Positions 33,671 to 42,052 of a stretch of DNA of 64,000 nt are shown here, piece after piece. The DNA comes from Candidatus Saccharibacteria bacterium (GTDB lineage: Bacteria; Patescibacteriota; Saccharimonadia; Saccharimonadales; Saccharimonadaceae): NCBI GenBank assembly GCA_016789455.1, contig JAEUQU010000002.1:682001-746000 (forward strand), in the 5' to 3' direction. Position 1 is the stretch's first letter; each line of letters begins with the position of its first letter. The notes below the pieces were generated by a model. That model ran no database searches. It was not told the origin of the DNA and worked only from the letters and a program-made list of their open reading frames with translations. Both the position numbers and the translations under genes were made by a program.

Positions 33671-35434
33671 TTATTTTATTGTTGGAACTCTCATATATTC
33701 TAGCAGCCAATTCGACATATCGGCAAAAATCGGCTGGGCGGCGACCGTGCCGCCAAAGCCCGGCAGCTGGCTGTCGACGATGCGCACCATCACCACGTAG
33801 CGCGGCGTCTCGTTGCCGCCGAAGCCGGTGTAGGTCGCGATGGTCTGATCCTCGCGGTATTTGCCCGTCTTGGGATCGATGGTCTGCGAGGTGCCGGTCT
33901 TGCCACCGATGAGATAGCCCGGCTTATCAACAGTCCCAAAGCCGCGCGTCCGGGCCTGATGGATCATCTCGCGGATGGTACCCGATGTCTCCGGCGACAC
34001 CACATCACCCCGTTCCAGCTCGGGCTGCTGCTCTATCAGCGCGCCCTTTGCGTCGCGCACACCCTCTACCAGCGTCGGCTTATAGAGCTTGCCGCCATTG
34101 ATGATCGAACCGAAGGCCGAGGCCGCCCGCAGCATAGTCACGCTGAACCCCTGGCCGAAGGCCATGGTGGCATACTGCACGTTATTGCCCAGCTCTTCGT
34201 CCGGGCGGTACATCGAGCCTTTCTGCTCATTGGTCTGCTCGATACCGGTCGGCTCATTCAACCGGTACCGGTCGTGCAGGTAGGAATACAGCGTGGAGCG
34301 CGCCTTGTCGTTCACCCGGCCGCCGCCCATCTGCTTCAACACGAACATCACCCCGCTGTTCAGCGAGAACTGCAGCACCTGCGTCATATCATTGGTGCCG
34401 ATGTTCTGAGTAGACAGCGCGTTCTTGATCTTAATGCCGTCGATAGTGTCGTAGCCAAGGTTATTGAAGGTCGTCTCCGGTTTCACCACGCCCTCATTCA
34501 GGCCGGCCGCCATCGTCAGCGTCTTAATACCGGAGCCGGCCTCATACGGGTCGCTGACAATCGGATTCTGGAAGACCGCGTAATCCTCGTTCTCATAATA
34601 TTTGGCCGGGTCAAAGCTCGGCAGGTTGGCCATGGCCAGCACCCGCCCGTTGTTCGGGTCCATGACCAGCAGCGAGCCGCGGGTGGCTTTTGCGTTCTTC
34701 AGCCCGCGGTCCAGCGCCCCTTCGGCATAGGCCTGGATATTGCGGTCGATGCTCAACACCACATTGTCTCCGTCCCTGGGCTGCCGAATGACGTCGGTGC
34801 TGCTGCGCACCGTCAGGGGCACGCCGTTCACGTCGACATCCGCCGTCCGCAGGCCATCCTCACCACGCAGCCGCTCCTCCATTGAGCCTTCCACGCCGTA
34901 CTGCCCTTTGCCCTCGCGGTCGACGAAGCCCAGGATGCTCGCCGCCAACGCGCCTTCGGGATATACCCGCTTCTGGCTTTCCTGCGCGCCGACCCCCGGC
35001 AATTTTTCCGCTTTGATCATATCAGCCTGCTTCTTGCTGACCTGCCGCGCCATGACAGCGTACATACTCTGCTTGTTGTCCAGCCGCTTCTCAAACCCCT
35101 CAACCAGCTCTCCGCCGGCGACGCGCTTCATGACATCGACAATCTGTTGCTTGTCCTTCTCGTCCTTGATGATGTGCGGATCGGCATAAACGGTATAGAC
35201 CGGCTCGTTCATGACCAGCGGCACCACCTGGTCACCGCTCTTGGCATAGATAGTCCCCCGCGTGGCCGGCAGGTCGAACTTACTTTCGTGGGCCGCCGCG
35301 GCACGCCCGGCGTAATAATCGTGGCGGATCACCTGCAAATAAAACAGGCGCATCACAAAGATGGCGCCTATTATCAGAAAGAGGACGGCGATGACGCGAG
35401 TGCGGCCGGTCAGGGCGTGCGGGATGGGATTCAT
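33671..35434 (-). CDS. ftsI: Class B penicillin-binding protein (FtsI/PBP3)
   Basis: 587 aa. A membrane anchor (about residues 13-33), a dimerisation domain with RGTIYAKSGD, and a transpeptidase domain with all three motifs: SGIK (SxxK, about residue 300), SLN (SxN) and KTGTSQ (KTG). No PASTA domain. It cross-links septal peptidoglycan together with FtsW. It is 15 nt from ftsL and 46 nt from mraY. Confidence 0.95.
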   Translation of the reverse strand: MNPIPHALTGRTRVIAVLFLIIGAIFVMRLFYLQVIRHDYYAGRAAAAHESKFDLPATRGTIYAKSGDQVVPLVMNEPVYTVYADPHIIKDEKDKQQIVDVMKRVAGGELVEGFEKRLDNKQSMYAVMARQVSKKQADMIKAEKLPGVGAQESQKRVYPEGALAASILGFVDREGKGQYGVEGSMEERLRGEDGLRTADVDVNGVPLTVRSSTDVIRQPRDGDNVVLSIDRNIQAYAEGALDRGLKNAKATRGSLLVMDPNNGRVLAMANLPSFDPAKYYENEDYAVFQNPIVSDPYEAGSGIKTLTMAAGLNEGVVKPETTFNNLGYDTIDGIKIKNALSTQNIGTNDMTQVLQFSLNSGVMFVLKQMGGGRVNDKARSTLYSYLHDRYRLNEPTGIEQTNEQKGSMYRPDEELGNNVQYATMAFGQGFSVTMLRAASAFGSIINGGKLYKPTLVEGVRDAKGALIEQQPELERGDVVSPETSGTIREMIHQARTRGFGTVDKPGYLIGGKTGTSQTIDPKTGKYREDQTIATYTGFGGNETPRYVVMVRIVDSQLPGFGGTVAAQPIFADMSNWLLEYMRVPTIK

Positions 35435-35448
35435 ACAAAAAAGACCGG

Positions 35449-35793
35449 TTAGTTGCGGGCATCAGCCTGTGACGGCGTCGTCATGGCATCGGCCACAGAA
35501 CTGCTCTTGACGCGTTCCAGCGCCTGCAGACGGGCACTTTCGACCTCAAGATCAGCACGCTGGCTTTCCAGCTCGCGGCGCTTAGTTTCAAGCTCGTTGA
35601 TCTTATAGCCGTAGGTACTCGTCTTTGTCAGCTGTGTCAGGTAGATGAGACCCAACACGCTTAGGAGCAGAATCACCATCACTGTACTGGCAACCGGACC
35701 GAGGCCCCGTTGGACCCGGTAGGCTACAGTGTTCTGATTCCGCCGCCAAGCTGCATCGCGACGGTTCGCGTTGGCTGCATAGTACTGCGTCAT
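35449..35793 (-). CDS. ftsL: FtsL-like septum protein, 114 aa
   Basis: A basic cytoplasmic start, one membrane helix (about residues 33-52) and an extracytoplasmic coiled coil with clear heptads (INELETKRRELESQRADLE). This topology, size and position before ftsI match FtsL/DivIC. The sequence itself is too simple for certainty. The ribosome-binding site is weak, and the 300 bp upstream hold the 19-codon gene and hairpins. Confidence 0.75.
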   Translation of the reverse strand: MTQYYAANANRRDAAWRRNQNTVAYRVQRGLGPVASTVMVILLLSVLGLIYLTQLTKTSTYGYKINELETKRRELESQRADLEVESARLQALERVKSSSVADAMTTPSQADARN

Positions 35794-35889
35794 TAATATT
35801 GTACGTTTTCTTTACTGTTTTTAGTATTTGTTTTTATGCTTTTTGAACAGAACCGCGACCGGCCCTGAAACTGCTGAGACAGCGAGCAG

Positions 35890-35917
35890 GGGCTGCCTTT
35901 TATTTTGGAGGCAGCCC
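35890..35917. promoter_or_regulatory. Hairpin in the rsmH-ftsL interval
   Basis: GGGCTGCC (35890-35897) pairs perfectly with GGCAGCCC (35910-35917) over a 12-nt AT-rich loop. A second dyad, CAGACC/GGTCTG (35956-35969), lies just after the 19-codon gene. Together they could attenuate expression of ftsL and genes below. No T run follows the stems. Confidence 0.4.
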
Positions 35918-35970
35918 AGCCCGCTTATATGCAAGCGCTAAGGCTTGTTATAGTACAGACCGTGGTCTGG

Positions 35971-36030
35971 TTAGAGGAAGTGAACCTCAACCTTTTGTAC
36001 TTCTGATGCGTCGACAACTTTGATTGGCAT
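35971..36030 (-). CDS. 19-residue ORF with strong ribosome-binding site inside the dcw cluster
   Basis: MPIKVVDASEVQKVEVHFL, then TAA. AAAGGA sits 8 nt before the ATG, a better site than that of ftsL. It lies between rsmH (63 nt away) and ftsL. A short dyad starts 2 nt after the stop, which suits a leader peptide, but the codons show no single amino-acid bias. It could also be a small protein in its own right. I do not recognise it. Confidence 0.5.
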   Translation of the reverse strand: MPIKVVDASEVQKVEVHFL

Positions 36031-36093
36031 GTCTTGCGTCCTTTCGTTTCGTCTTCCCTTTTTGATGATTGCTCATTTTTTGGGGCGGGTCGA

Positions 36094-36978
36094 CTAGTTT
36101 TTGGTTTTTACTGCGGCCCGGAGCTTGGCGCTCCGTGCGCGCGGATTGGTAACGTCGTGGGTGTCGCCTCCGATCGGCCGCTTGGTCAGTACGCGCAGCC
36201 GGGCTTCGTAGCCCGAGCGCTCTTCTTCGGCAAAGAAGCGTTTGACGAGCCGGTCTTCGAGACTGTGGAAACTGATGATGGCCACCCTGCCGCCAGGCGT
36301 CAGGAGATCCGGTATCAGACCCAGCAATCCTTCGATCAGCGTCAGTTCTTCATTGACGGCGATTCGGATAGCTTGGAAGGTGCGCATCGTAGCGTCTATC
36401 GCCTTGCGGCGGGGCACTACTGCCTGGATGACGTCCGCCAGCTCGGTGGTGGCATGCAACGGACGCGCGGCGACGATAGCCTCGGCAATCCGCCGGGACT
36501 TCTGTTCTTCGCCGTAGCGCCAGATGGCCGTGGCCAAGGCTTCCTGCGACCAGTCGTTGACGACTGTGGCCGCGCTCAGCTCTGCCCGCTGGTCCATGCG
36601 CATATCCAGAGCGGCTTCGCGCCGGAAGGAGAATCCCCTTTCGGTCACATCGAGCTGGGGCGATGATACCCCAAGATCGGCCAGGATCAGGTCGAACCGC
36701 TTGCCTTCAAGTACTAAGCCTTTGGCGGCGGTCAGGAAATCGCTATGCAATAGCGTCGCGCCCTGCTGCTGCAGCGGCCCGAGTGCCGTGATGGCGTTTT
36801 CATCCCGGTCGACCAGCGTCATGGCTGACGCTGCCCTTGTGCGTTCCAGTACGGCACGGGCGTGCCCGCCGTAGCCGGCCGTCAGATCAAGGTAGCTGTT
36901 ACCCTGCTGCGGATCCAGATACTGGAGCGTCGCGTCAAGCAATACTGGGATGTGGTGGGAGGATACTTCTGGTGGCAT
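36094..36978 (-). CDS. rsmH: 16S rRNA (cytosine-N4)-methyltransferase RsmH (MraW)
   Basis: 294 aa from ATG 36978. HIPVLLDATLQYLDPQQG, the SAM site DLTAGYGGHARAVLE, DLILADLGVSSPQLD, RGFSFRREAALDMRMD and RVAIISFHSLEDRLVKRFF are all family blocks. It methylates C1402 of 16S rRNA. A GTG at 37002 is less likely, because the best promoter (-10 at 36988-36993) lies between the two starts and would give a leader of only 3 nt before 36978. Confidence 0.95.
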   Translation of the reverse strand: MPPEVSSHHIPVLLDATLQYLDPQQGNSYLDLTAGYGGHARAVLERTRAASAMTLVDRDENAITALGPLQQQGATLLHSDFLTAAKGLVLEGKRFDLILADLGVSSPQLDVTERGFSFRREAALDMRMDQRAELSAATVVNDWSQEALATAIWRYGEEQKSRRIAEAIVAARPLHATTELADVIQAVVPRRKAIDATMRTFQAIRIAVNEELTLIEGLLGLIPDLLTPGGRVAIISFHSLEDRLVKRFFAEEERSGYEARLRVLTKRPIGGDTHDVTNPRARSAKLRAAVKTKN

Positions 36979-36987
36979 ACTATTGTT

Positions 36988-37017
36988 ATAGTATGAGGCC
37001 ACCTATCTGACAGTCAA
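36988..37017 (-). promoter_or_regulatory. rsmH/dcw promoter
   Basis: Minus strand: TTGACT (37012-37017), 18 nt, TACTAT (36988-36993). The -35 and spacer coincide with the left arm of the 26-bp inverted repeat. Confidence 0.55.
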
Positions 37018-37273
37018 TGTATTTGTTTTTGCGGCTGGCCGCCGTGGCATGATTTTTGTTTTTGTGGTTGATAGAGAGTGAATGCGGATAGCGAAAGAGA
37101 GTCATCGCTGTCTGCGCCCTCTATCGGTGAGAGTGAGAGACTTGTGTGAGGTGGAGTTTTTGGGAGGTGTAAATTGCCCCATATTGTAATGAAACAATAT
37201 AGGGATAGGTGCTAAGACGAGATTGTGGTGTCCGTCTTCTGCCCACCCATTGACTGTCAGGTAGCTGGCCTCA
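36994..37273 (+). ncRNA. Candidate structured RNA or inverted-repeat element upstream of rsmH
   Basis: Arms at 36994-37019 and 37248-37273 match as inverted repeats at 24 of 26 positions; one of the two differences becomes a G.U pair on the plus strand. Inside are three more pairings: GATAGAG (37070-37076)/CTCTATC (37119-37125) enclosing GCGGATAGCG (37084-37093)/CGCTGTCTGC (37106-37115), which needs two G.U pairs on the plus strand; ATATTGT/ACAATAT (37181-37200); and AAGACG/CGTCTT (37214-37238). The wobble pairs all favour a plus-strand RNA. A 280-bp MITE-like element is the alternative. No known RNA family is recognised. Confidence 0.4.
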
Positions 37274-37602
37274 GATATCGCGCTTCATGATACCTTTTTG
37301 TTTTTTGAGGTTACCTACCCTGTTTGTATTTGTTTTGAAATACAAGTAAGACGTATTGTTAAAGTTCGTCTAACTACATCGATATGTAGCTGCTACATTC
37401 TTCCGTGTTTTTTGCTGATTGTGGTTTTTGTGTTTTGGGGTAAGGCAATTATTTTCTTTTGCGTTTTTTACCTTTACCGCTTTCCACTGACATCATCATA
37501 CTACCCGGCCAGCCGCCCTGCAATACCTTTTTATGTAAGAATTCCCATAACGCTGCCGTTTATCCCCATTTTTGTGGAAAATATGCAAATTAACAGGGAT
37601 AC
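37274..37602. other. T-rich intergenic stretch without a gene
   Basis: I see no convincing ORF. It contains two small perfect hairpins (TTGTATTT/AAATACAA near 37325-37346 and CTACAT/ATGTAG near 37374-37389) and a lone TTTTCCACA word (minus strand, near 37570). A long plus-strand frame crosses the terminator at 37603 and is not believable. Confidence 0.4.
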
Positions 37603-37636
37603 AAAAAACAGCCCCTTATGTGGAGGGCTGTTTTTT
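37603..37636. terminator. Bidirectional terminator
   Basis: AAAAAACAGCCC (37603-37614) pairs perfectly with GGGCTGTTTTTT (37625-37636), loop of 10. It ends the small gene at 37662-37871 (minus). Confidence 0.88.
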
Positions 37637-37661
37637 GGAAAGGGTGTTTCCCTTTTTGAGC

Positions 37662-37871
37662 CTAGCGGCTCATCAGGGCGGTGATGATCTCGGCGTCGTA
37701 GCTGCTAGTGGTCTGGAGGACCAGCCAGGCAGTCAGGACGAACAGGTTGGCCATCAGGGAGACGACCAGGACCGAGGTCTTCATGTCGCTTTTGAAGGTT
37801 TCGCTCAGTAGGGCTACTTCTTCGGCGACGGCGCTTTCGATGTTTTGGGTGTTTGTGTTGTTTGTTTTCAT
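37662..37871 (-). CDS. Small single-pass membrane protein, 69 aa, leaderless
   Basis: A polar acidic N-terminal part (about residues 1-30), one membrane helix (about 32-53, SVLVVSLMANLFVLTAWLVL) and a short tail. It has a near-perfect promoter whose predicted start is the A of the ATG, and a strong terminator 25 nt after the stop. This complete unit supports a real gene despite its size. No family recognised. Confidence 0.7.
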   Translation of the reverse strand: MKTNNTNTQNIESAVAEEVALLSETFKSDMKTSVLVVSLMANLFVLTAWLVLQTTSSYDAEIITALMSR

Positions 37872-37877
37872 GATTTG

Positions 37878-37906
37878 ATACTAGCATAAGCAAGATGGAA
37901 TGTCAA
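37878..37906 (-). promoter_or_regulatory. Promoter giving a leaderless mRNA
   Basis: Minus strand: TTGACA (37901-37906), 17 nt, TAGTAT (37878-37883). Position +1 falls on 37871, the A of the start codon. Confidence 0.75.
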
Positions 37907-38051
37907 GTCTTATGTCATTTCTTTGACGTATGTACGAAATTGCATTGCATGAAAAAGCGTATGCCCCGCCCCCACTGGTGGCGGGAGGTCATATTCCACA
38001 TAAAAAGACAGCCGCATACAGCGGCTGCCCTTCTGGTTTGCCTGAGAATTT

Positions 38052-38897
38052 CTAGTACTCGATACCCTGCTCTTTAGCCAGGTAGATGTTGGCGCGGAGC
38101 CAGCCTTCGGTGGTACCGGCATCAAGGAAGACACCGGCAGGCGTAGCGACTTTCATCTTGCCGCCACTAGCAAGGAAGCGCTCGAGCGGTTCGATGTTGA
38201 CGTAGCGCTCCTTGCCTTCCGGGTACTCTTCGTTGTGGAACTTGACGACCTCGTCCAGCATGTCGCTGGTAAAGATGTACTCGGCGGAGTTGATCAGGTT
38301 ACTCGGGGCCTCTTCGACGCTTGGCTTCTCGACCATGCAGCGGAGGTAGCCGTTCTCGTCGACGTCGAGGACGCCGTAGCGGGTAACTTCTTCGCGCGGG
38401 ATTTCGATAGCCAGAACGGCTGCCTCATCCTCAGTGGTCGTCTCGACCATTTCGCGGATGGTGTTGCGGCCAGTGCTATAGAGGAAGGCGTCGCCCATCA
38501 GGACCAGGGCGCGCTCGCCGGCTGGAATCAGGTTGCGGGCGATGGCGACGGCGGTGTTGGTGCCGTACATATTGAAGAGCTGGTGGTTGGTCTGCTCGAC
38601 GAAGTCAAAGGAGACTGCCGGCGGAGCGATCTGGCCCAGCTGCTTGTCCTTGCCGCGGTCGGCGAGATACTTCTCGAGTACGGCGTGGGTGCTGTAGTAG
38701 TTCTTGATCTGTTCTGAGCCTTCGCCAACGACAAAGACGATGTGTTCGACACCGGCGTCGATACAGTCCTGGACGATATAGTCGACGACAGGACGGTTCA
38801 GCAGCGGCATCATTTCTTTTTCAACAGCCTTCGTGACCGGCAGACGGCGGGAGCCGAAACCGGCAGCGACGATAATGGCATGCTTAACTGATGACAT
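38052..38897 (-). CDS. galU: UTP-glucose-1-phosphate uridylyltransferase
   Basis: 281 aa. Nucleotide-binding IIVAAGFGSRRLPVTKAVEKEMMPL (G.G.R motif and catalytic lysine), then FVEQTNHQL, LVLMGDAFLYS (metal-binding Asp), EIPREEVTRYGVLDV and MVEKPSVEEAPSN are GalU landmarks. It makes UDP-glucose for cell-surface polysaccharide or glycan, a likely donor for GT2 enzymes such as that at 15811. It has its own promoter. Confidence 0.92.
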   Translation of the reverse strand: MSSVKHAIIVAAGFGSRRLPVTKAVEKEMMPLLNRPVVDYIVQDCIDAGVEHIVFVVGEGSEQIKNYYSTHAVLEKYLADRGKDKQLGQIAPPAVSFDFVEQTNHQLFNMYGTNTAVAIARNLIPAGERALVLMGDAFLYSTGRNTIREMVETTTEDEAAVLAIEIPREEVTRYGVLDVDENGYLRCMVEKPSVEEAPSNLINSAEYIFTSDMLDEVVKFHNEEYPEGKERYVNIEPLERFLASGGKMKVATPAGVFLDAGTTEGWLRANIYLAKEQGIEY

Positions 38898-38996
38898 AAT
38901 AGAATATTCCTCGTTACACCTGATGGTGAATTATGGTACCCACACAGCCTACCATAGATTGGCGGTCGGGATACATCCTTATGTTAGTACCGATGT

Positions 38997-39025
38997 ATTA
39001 TAGCACAAATGATTAAATAAGTCAA
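38997..39025 (-). promoter_or_regulatory. galU promoter
   Basis: Minus strand: TTGACT (39020-39025), 17 nt, TATAAT (38997-39002) with a TGC extension. About 95 nt of leader follow. Confidence 0.8.
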
Positions 39026-39070
39026 TATTATGTCCGGACAAGTGTCTGACCCTCCCTGTAAACGTGCGAA

Positions 39071-39103
39071 GGGGCCGCACCGTCGGTGTGACGGTGCGGC
39101 CCC
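39071..39103 (-). terminator. 14-bp hairpin after the orphan at 39112
   Basis: GGGGCCGCACCGTC (39071-39084) pairs perfectly with 39090-39103 over a 5-nt loop. No T run. Confidence 0.65.
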
Positions 39104-39111
39104 GTGGGGGG

Positions 39112-39666
39112 TCAGCCCCCCTGGGCGCCCAGCGTGCTCATGAGCAGGTTCAGGCCCGTCAGGGAGGTCAGGAAGTAGTTCACGGCCCGGTGGGCCGGAT
39201 CACCCTGACCCACCTGGGGCCGCAGCCTGCCGATCGCCGCCAGCAGGACCTCCGGCTCCTGCGAGGTGTTGACCGCCTGCTTGAGCTGCGGGAAGATCCC
39301 GCTGGTCCAGTCGGTCGTCTCGGTCTGGCCGAGCGCTTCGGCCACGGTGACGTAGTGCACCAGCGCCGCGACGAAGTCGGTGCGCATCTGCATGACGTCG
39401 ACCAGGTACTCCCCCGACGTCTTGGGGGCGACGGGTTCACCGGACATGCCGGGCAGGCTGTTCAGCAGACCGCCGAGCATGCCGCCGGCCGCACCCAGCG
39501 CTGCGCCGAACAGCGGCCCCATGGAGCCGAGTCCGGCGGCCTGGCCCGTCATGCCCTGGATCGAGTAGGGCAACAGGGCCATGGTCAGCTGGGAGTGCGG
39601 GGCGGTCAGCGCCTTGAACTTCTCGTAGGGGTCGCCGCCGTTGGTAGCGGTGGGATCCTGCGACAT
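39112..39666 (-). CDS. Orphan protein with glycine-rich amphipathic segment, 184 aa
   Basis: The ATG at 39666 has AAAGGTG 6 nt upstream; a GTG at 39675 would lie within that site. The central part (about residues 30-70) is rich in Gly, Ala, Met and Leu (LFGAALGAAGGMLGGLL), like membrane-active or self-assembling segments. The remainder is helical and soluble. It has its own promoter, a GTCAC/GTGAC leader hairpin and a 14-bp stem after the stop. No family recognised. Confidence 0.6.
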   Translation of the reverse strand: MSQDPTATNGGDPYEKFKALTAPHSQLTMALLPYSIQGMTGQAAGLGSMGPLFGAALGAAGGMLGGLLNSLPGMSGEPVAPKTSGEYLVDVMQMRTDFVAALVHYVTVAEALGQTETTDWTSGIFPQLKQAVNTSQEPEVLLAAIGRLRPQVGQGDPAHRAVNYFLTSLTGLNLLMSTLGAQGG

Positions 39667-39703
39667 GGGTGTCACCTTTCGTCTCGGGAATGTGACAATA
39701 GCT

Positions 39704-39732
39704 ATTATACACTATTTTATAAAAATAATCAA
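39704..39732 (-). promoter_or_regulatory. Promoter of the orphan at 39112
   Basis: Minus strand: TTGATT (39727-39732), 17 nt, TATAAT (39704-39709). Confidence 0.7.
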
Positions 39733-39752
39733 TAGCAATATGAGCGGTTGCA

Positions 39753-41024
39753 TCAGGGGTGGCGGTGGCGGAAGTAAGCAATCGCGGCAGCATACCACTT
39801 GGCACTCGGCCGTATCGTCCGCTTGAGCGTGGCATAGTTGACCGCCACCAGGCCAAAGCAGGGCCAGCGGCCATGGGCCCACTCAAAATTATCCAGCAGT
39901 GCCCAGTGCATATAGCCGATAAGCTTGACGCCCTGCTTCCGGGCGGCAGAGAGGGCCTTGAGGTTCTCGGTAATCCACCATTTGCGGTATTTGTCATCGA
40001 CATCAGCGACACCGGTCTCGGTGACCAGGATGGGCTTTTTGCAGCGGCGATAGAGGCGCACCAGCACCGGCGCCAGATATTGCGGCTGCATCCCCCACCC
40101 CATGTCGCTCAGCGGTTCGTTCGGCGGATTGTTGACGCGGAAGCCGCGCAGGCGGACGGCGAAGTAATAGTTGACGGCCACGTAATCGTACTGGCGGCGC
40201 AGCAGGGCCATGACCAGGTCATCGGCCAGCAGGTAGGCGCCCCAAGCGGCCAGGCGGCTATTCCAGGCACCATCGGCAGTGTAATAGTAGGCGTAGCCTT
40301 TATTGAAGCCCACTTGATAGTGCTGGCCGCGCTGCTGTTTGAGCAGCCGGTAGACCTGGCGGTGGGCTGCCAGCAGGTTCCAGTACACCTTGAGCCCGTT
40401 GAGGCGCGTCGGGTGTGGCGCCGGCCACTCGACGCGGGCGTAGCTTTCCAGGGCGTAGGTGTCGGGCTCGTTGATGGGCACGACGTATTCGATATCCTCG
40501 CCCAGCTCCTGCATCAGCCGCTGCACATAGCGCACGAAGTAACGGATGTTGCGCCGCTGTTCAAAGGCGCCCTTGGCCTCGAACCAGACCGGGTGCGTGA
40601 AATGCCAGAGCGTGACGACCGGCGTGATGCCGCGCTTTTTCAAGGACTGCAGATACCGGCGGTAATGATCAACAGCCTCGTCTTCCCAGTCGTGCTCGCT
40701 GGCGGGCTGGATGCGGGACCATTCGATGCTGAAGCGGAAGGCGTTGAGGCCGAGTTGCTCCAGGATATCAAAATCGGCTTCGTAGCGGTTGTAGTGGTCG
40801 GCCAGCCGGCCGGAAATGTAGTTCTCGGGCTTAGTGATATAGGGGCGGAGGCGCTTGAAATCGGGGTACTGGCGGCCGAGGTATTTGGCCTGCTCGGCCA
40901 GGACGGCCGCGTTGTTCTTCTCCCAGACGGTCCACTGGTTGAAAGTGCCGCCTTCAATCTGGTGCGCCGAACTGCTGGCGCCCCAGAGGAATGGTGCGGA
41001 GGGGGATTTTTTTGTTTTGGACAT
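39753..41024 (-). CDS. Glycoside hydrolase family 1 (beta-glucosidase-like)
   Basis: 423 aa, a full (beta/alpha)8 GH1 fold without signal peptide. FLWGASSSAHQIEGG opens the barrel, FRFSIEWSRIQP follows, the acid/base Glu is in PINEPD and the nucleophile Glu in VTETGVAD; HWALLDNFEWAHG is the conserved end. Both catalytic glutamates are present. It probably hydrolyses short beta-glucosides in the cytoplasm, downstream of secreted enzymes such as the GH6. It is divergent from the LssY_C gene, with overlapping -10 regions near 41055. Confidence 0.93.
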   Translation of the reverse strand: MSKTKKSPSAPFLWGASSSAHQIEGGTFNQWTVWEKNNAAVLAEQAKYLGRQYPDFKRLRPYITKPENYISGRLADHYNRYEADFDILEQLGLNAFRFSIEWSRIQPASEHDWEDEAVDHYRRYLQSLKKRGITPVVTLWHFTHPVWFEAKGAFEQRRNIRYFVRYVQRLMQELGEDIEYVVPINEPDTYALESYARVEWPAPHPTRLNGLKVYWNLLAAHRQVYRLLKQQRGQHYQVGFNKGYAYYYTADGAWNSRLAAWGAYLLADDLVMALLRRQYDYVAVNYYFAVRLRGFRVNNPPNEPLSDMGWGMQPQYLAPVLVRLYRRCKKPILVTETGVADVDDKYRKWWITENLKALSAARKQGVKLIGYMHWALLDNFEWAHGRWPCFGLVAVNYATLKRTIRPSAKWYAAAIAYFRHRHP

Positions 41025-41075
41025 CGCTAACGCTTCAATTACCTGCTTCTATTGTATACTAGTGGCACAAGACTT

Positions 41076-41975
41076 ATGCTGTTTACGATTTTTCGGGCAT
41101 TATGGCGGATAGCGATCTTCGTGATCGGTGCTTACATCATTTACTTTGCCGTCTTCACTGCCCTTCCTTATTTTGACGAACGACTGCCACTCGCGGTCTC
41201 TTTGTTTTTGTTGTACTGTCTACTGGCGTACGGTGCGATTCCAGCTTTGGTGCGGCTGTTCAGGGTATTCATCAAGCCCAACCATATTCCGATGTACTCG
41301 ACAACGAGTGACGGCTGGCCGTCGGACCCGGTCAACATCGCCGTTGTGGCACATAGCCGCAAGCATTTTGTCGAGGCCATGACCCGGGCCGGCTGGTACG
41401 TGGCCGACAAGGCGACCCTGCGCAACATGCTGCGCGAGGGGCTGGCCATCACCTTCCGTCTATCCTATCCGACGGCGCCGTTTTCCAAGCTGTATCTGTT
41501 CGGGCGGCCGCATGATATCGGTTTTCAGATTCCCAGCAACGACGAGCTCAGCCCCTACTCGCGGCACCATGTGCGCTTCTGGCGGCTGGAACTGCCCGAA
41601 AGCAAGGCCCACCACACGCATCATACGCATTACCACTACTGGGTCGAGAAGCTGAAGCACCTGTTCGGACGGGAGCGTGAAGTCTGGATCGGCGCGGCCA
41701 TAGAGGATCTGCATGCCTATGGTATCCGCTGGCGCAACGGCCAGATCACCCACCGCAACAATAAGGACACCGACAGTGAACGCGACCTGATCATCAAGAC
41801 ACTGGAAGACGCCGGACTGCTGCGCGACCTGACCATCGTCCAGGCCGGCGAGCCGTTCCAGGTGCGCGGGCAGCAGTTTGACAACAAGTTCATCAGCGAC
41901 GGCACCATCCGGGTACTGGAACTGCGCGGACCGGTCGCGACAAAGCTGACACCGGGCAGGCGCAGCCCGCGATAA
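41076..41975 (+). CDS. LssY C-terminal domain membrane protein, 299 aa
   Basis: Two membrane helices (about residues 8-30 and 36-58) precede an LssY_C domain: TTSDGWPSDPVNIAVV, AMTRAGWYVADKATL, APFSKLYLFGRPHDIGFQ, SRHHVRFWRLEL and WIGAAIEDL. A His-rich stretch (HHTHHTHYHYW) may bind metal. The domain is common in Saccharibacteria but its function is unknown. I start at the ATG 41076, 15 nt after a TATACT (41055-41060), because the upstream TTG would precede the transcription start. Confidence 0.82.
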   Translation: MLFTIFRALWRIAIFVIGAYIIYFAVFTALPYFDERLPLAVSLFLLYCLLAYGAIPALVRLFRVFIKPNHIPMYSTTSDGWPSDPVNIAVVAHSRKHFVEAMTRAGWYVADKATLRNMLREGLAITFRLSYPTAPFSKLYLFGRPHDIGFQIPSNDELSPYSRHHVRFWRLELPESKAHHTHHTHYHYWVEKLKHLFGREREVWIGAAIEDLHAYGIRWRNGQITHRNNKDTDSERDLIIKTLEDAGLLRDLTIVQAGEPFQVRGQQFDNKFISDGTIRVLELRGPVATKLTPGRRSPR

Positions 41976-42052
41976 GCGCATTTTTCATAATTCCACACCT
42001 GTACATTAACTGGGTCTTGGCCTTGCCGGCCTGCGGCAGTACCATACCCAGA

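Noticed and set aside
36994-37273. 6S RNA
   Set aside because: A long closing helix fits, but there is no single large central bubble; three internal hairpins do not match the 6S shape.
37298-37684. 128-codon plus-strand ORF
   Set aside because: It runs through the clear bidirectional terminator at 37603-37636 and has a T-driven Phe/Ile composition typical of AT-rich noncoding DNA.
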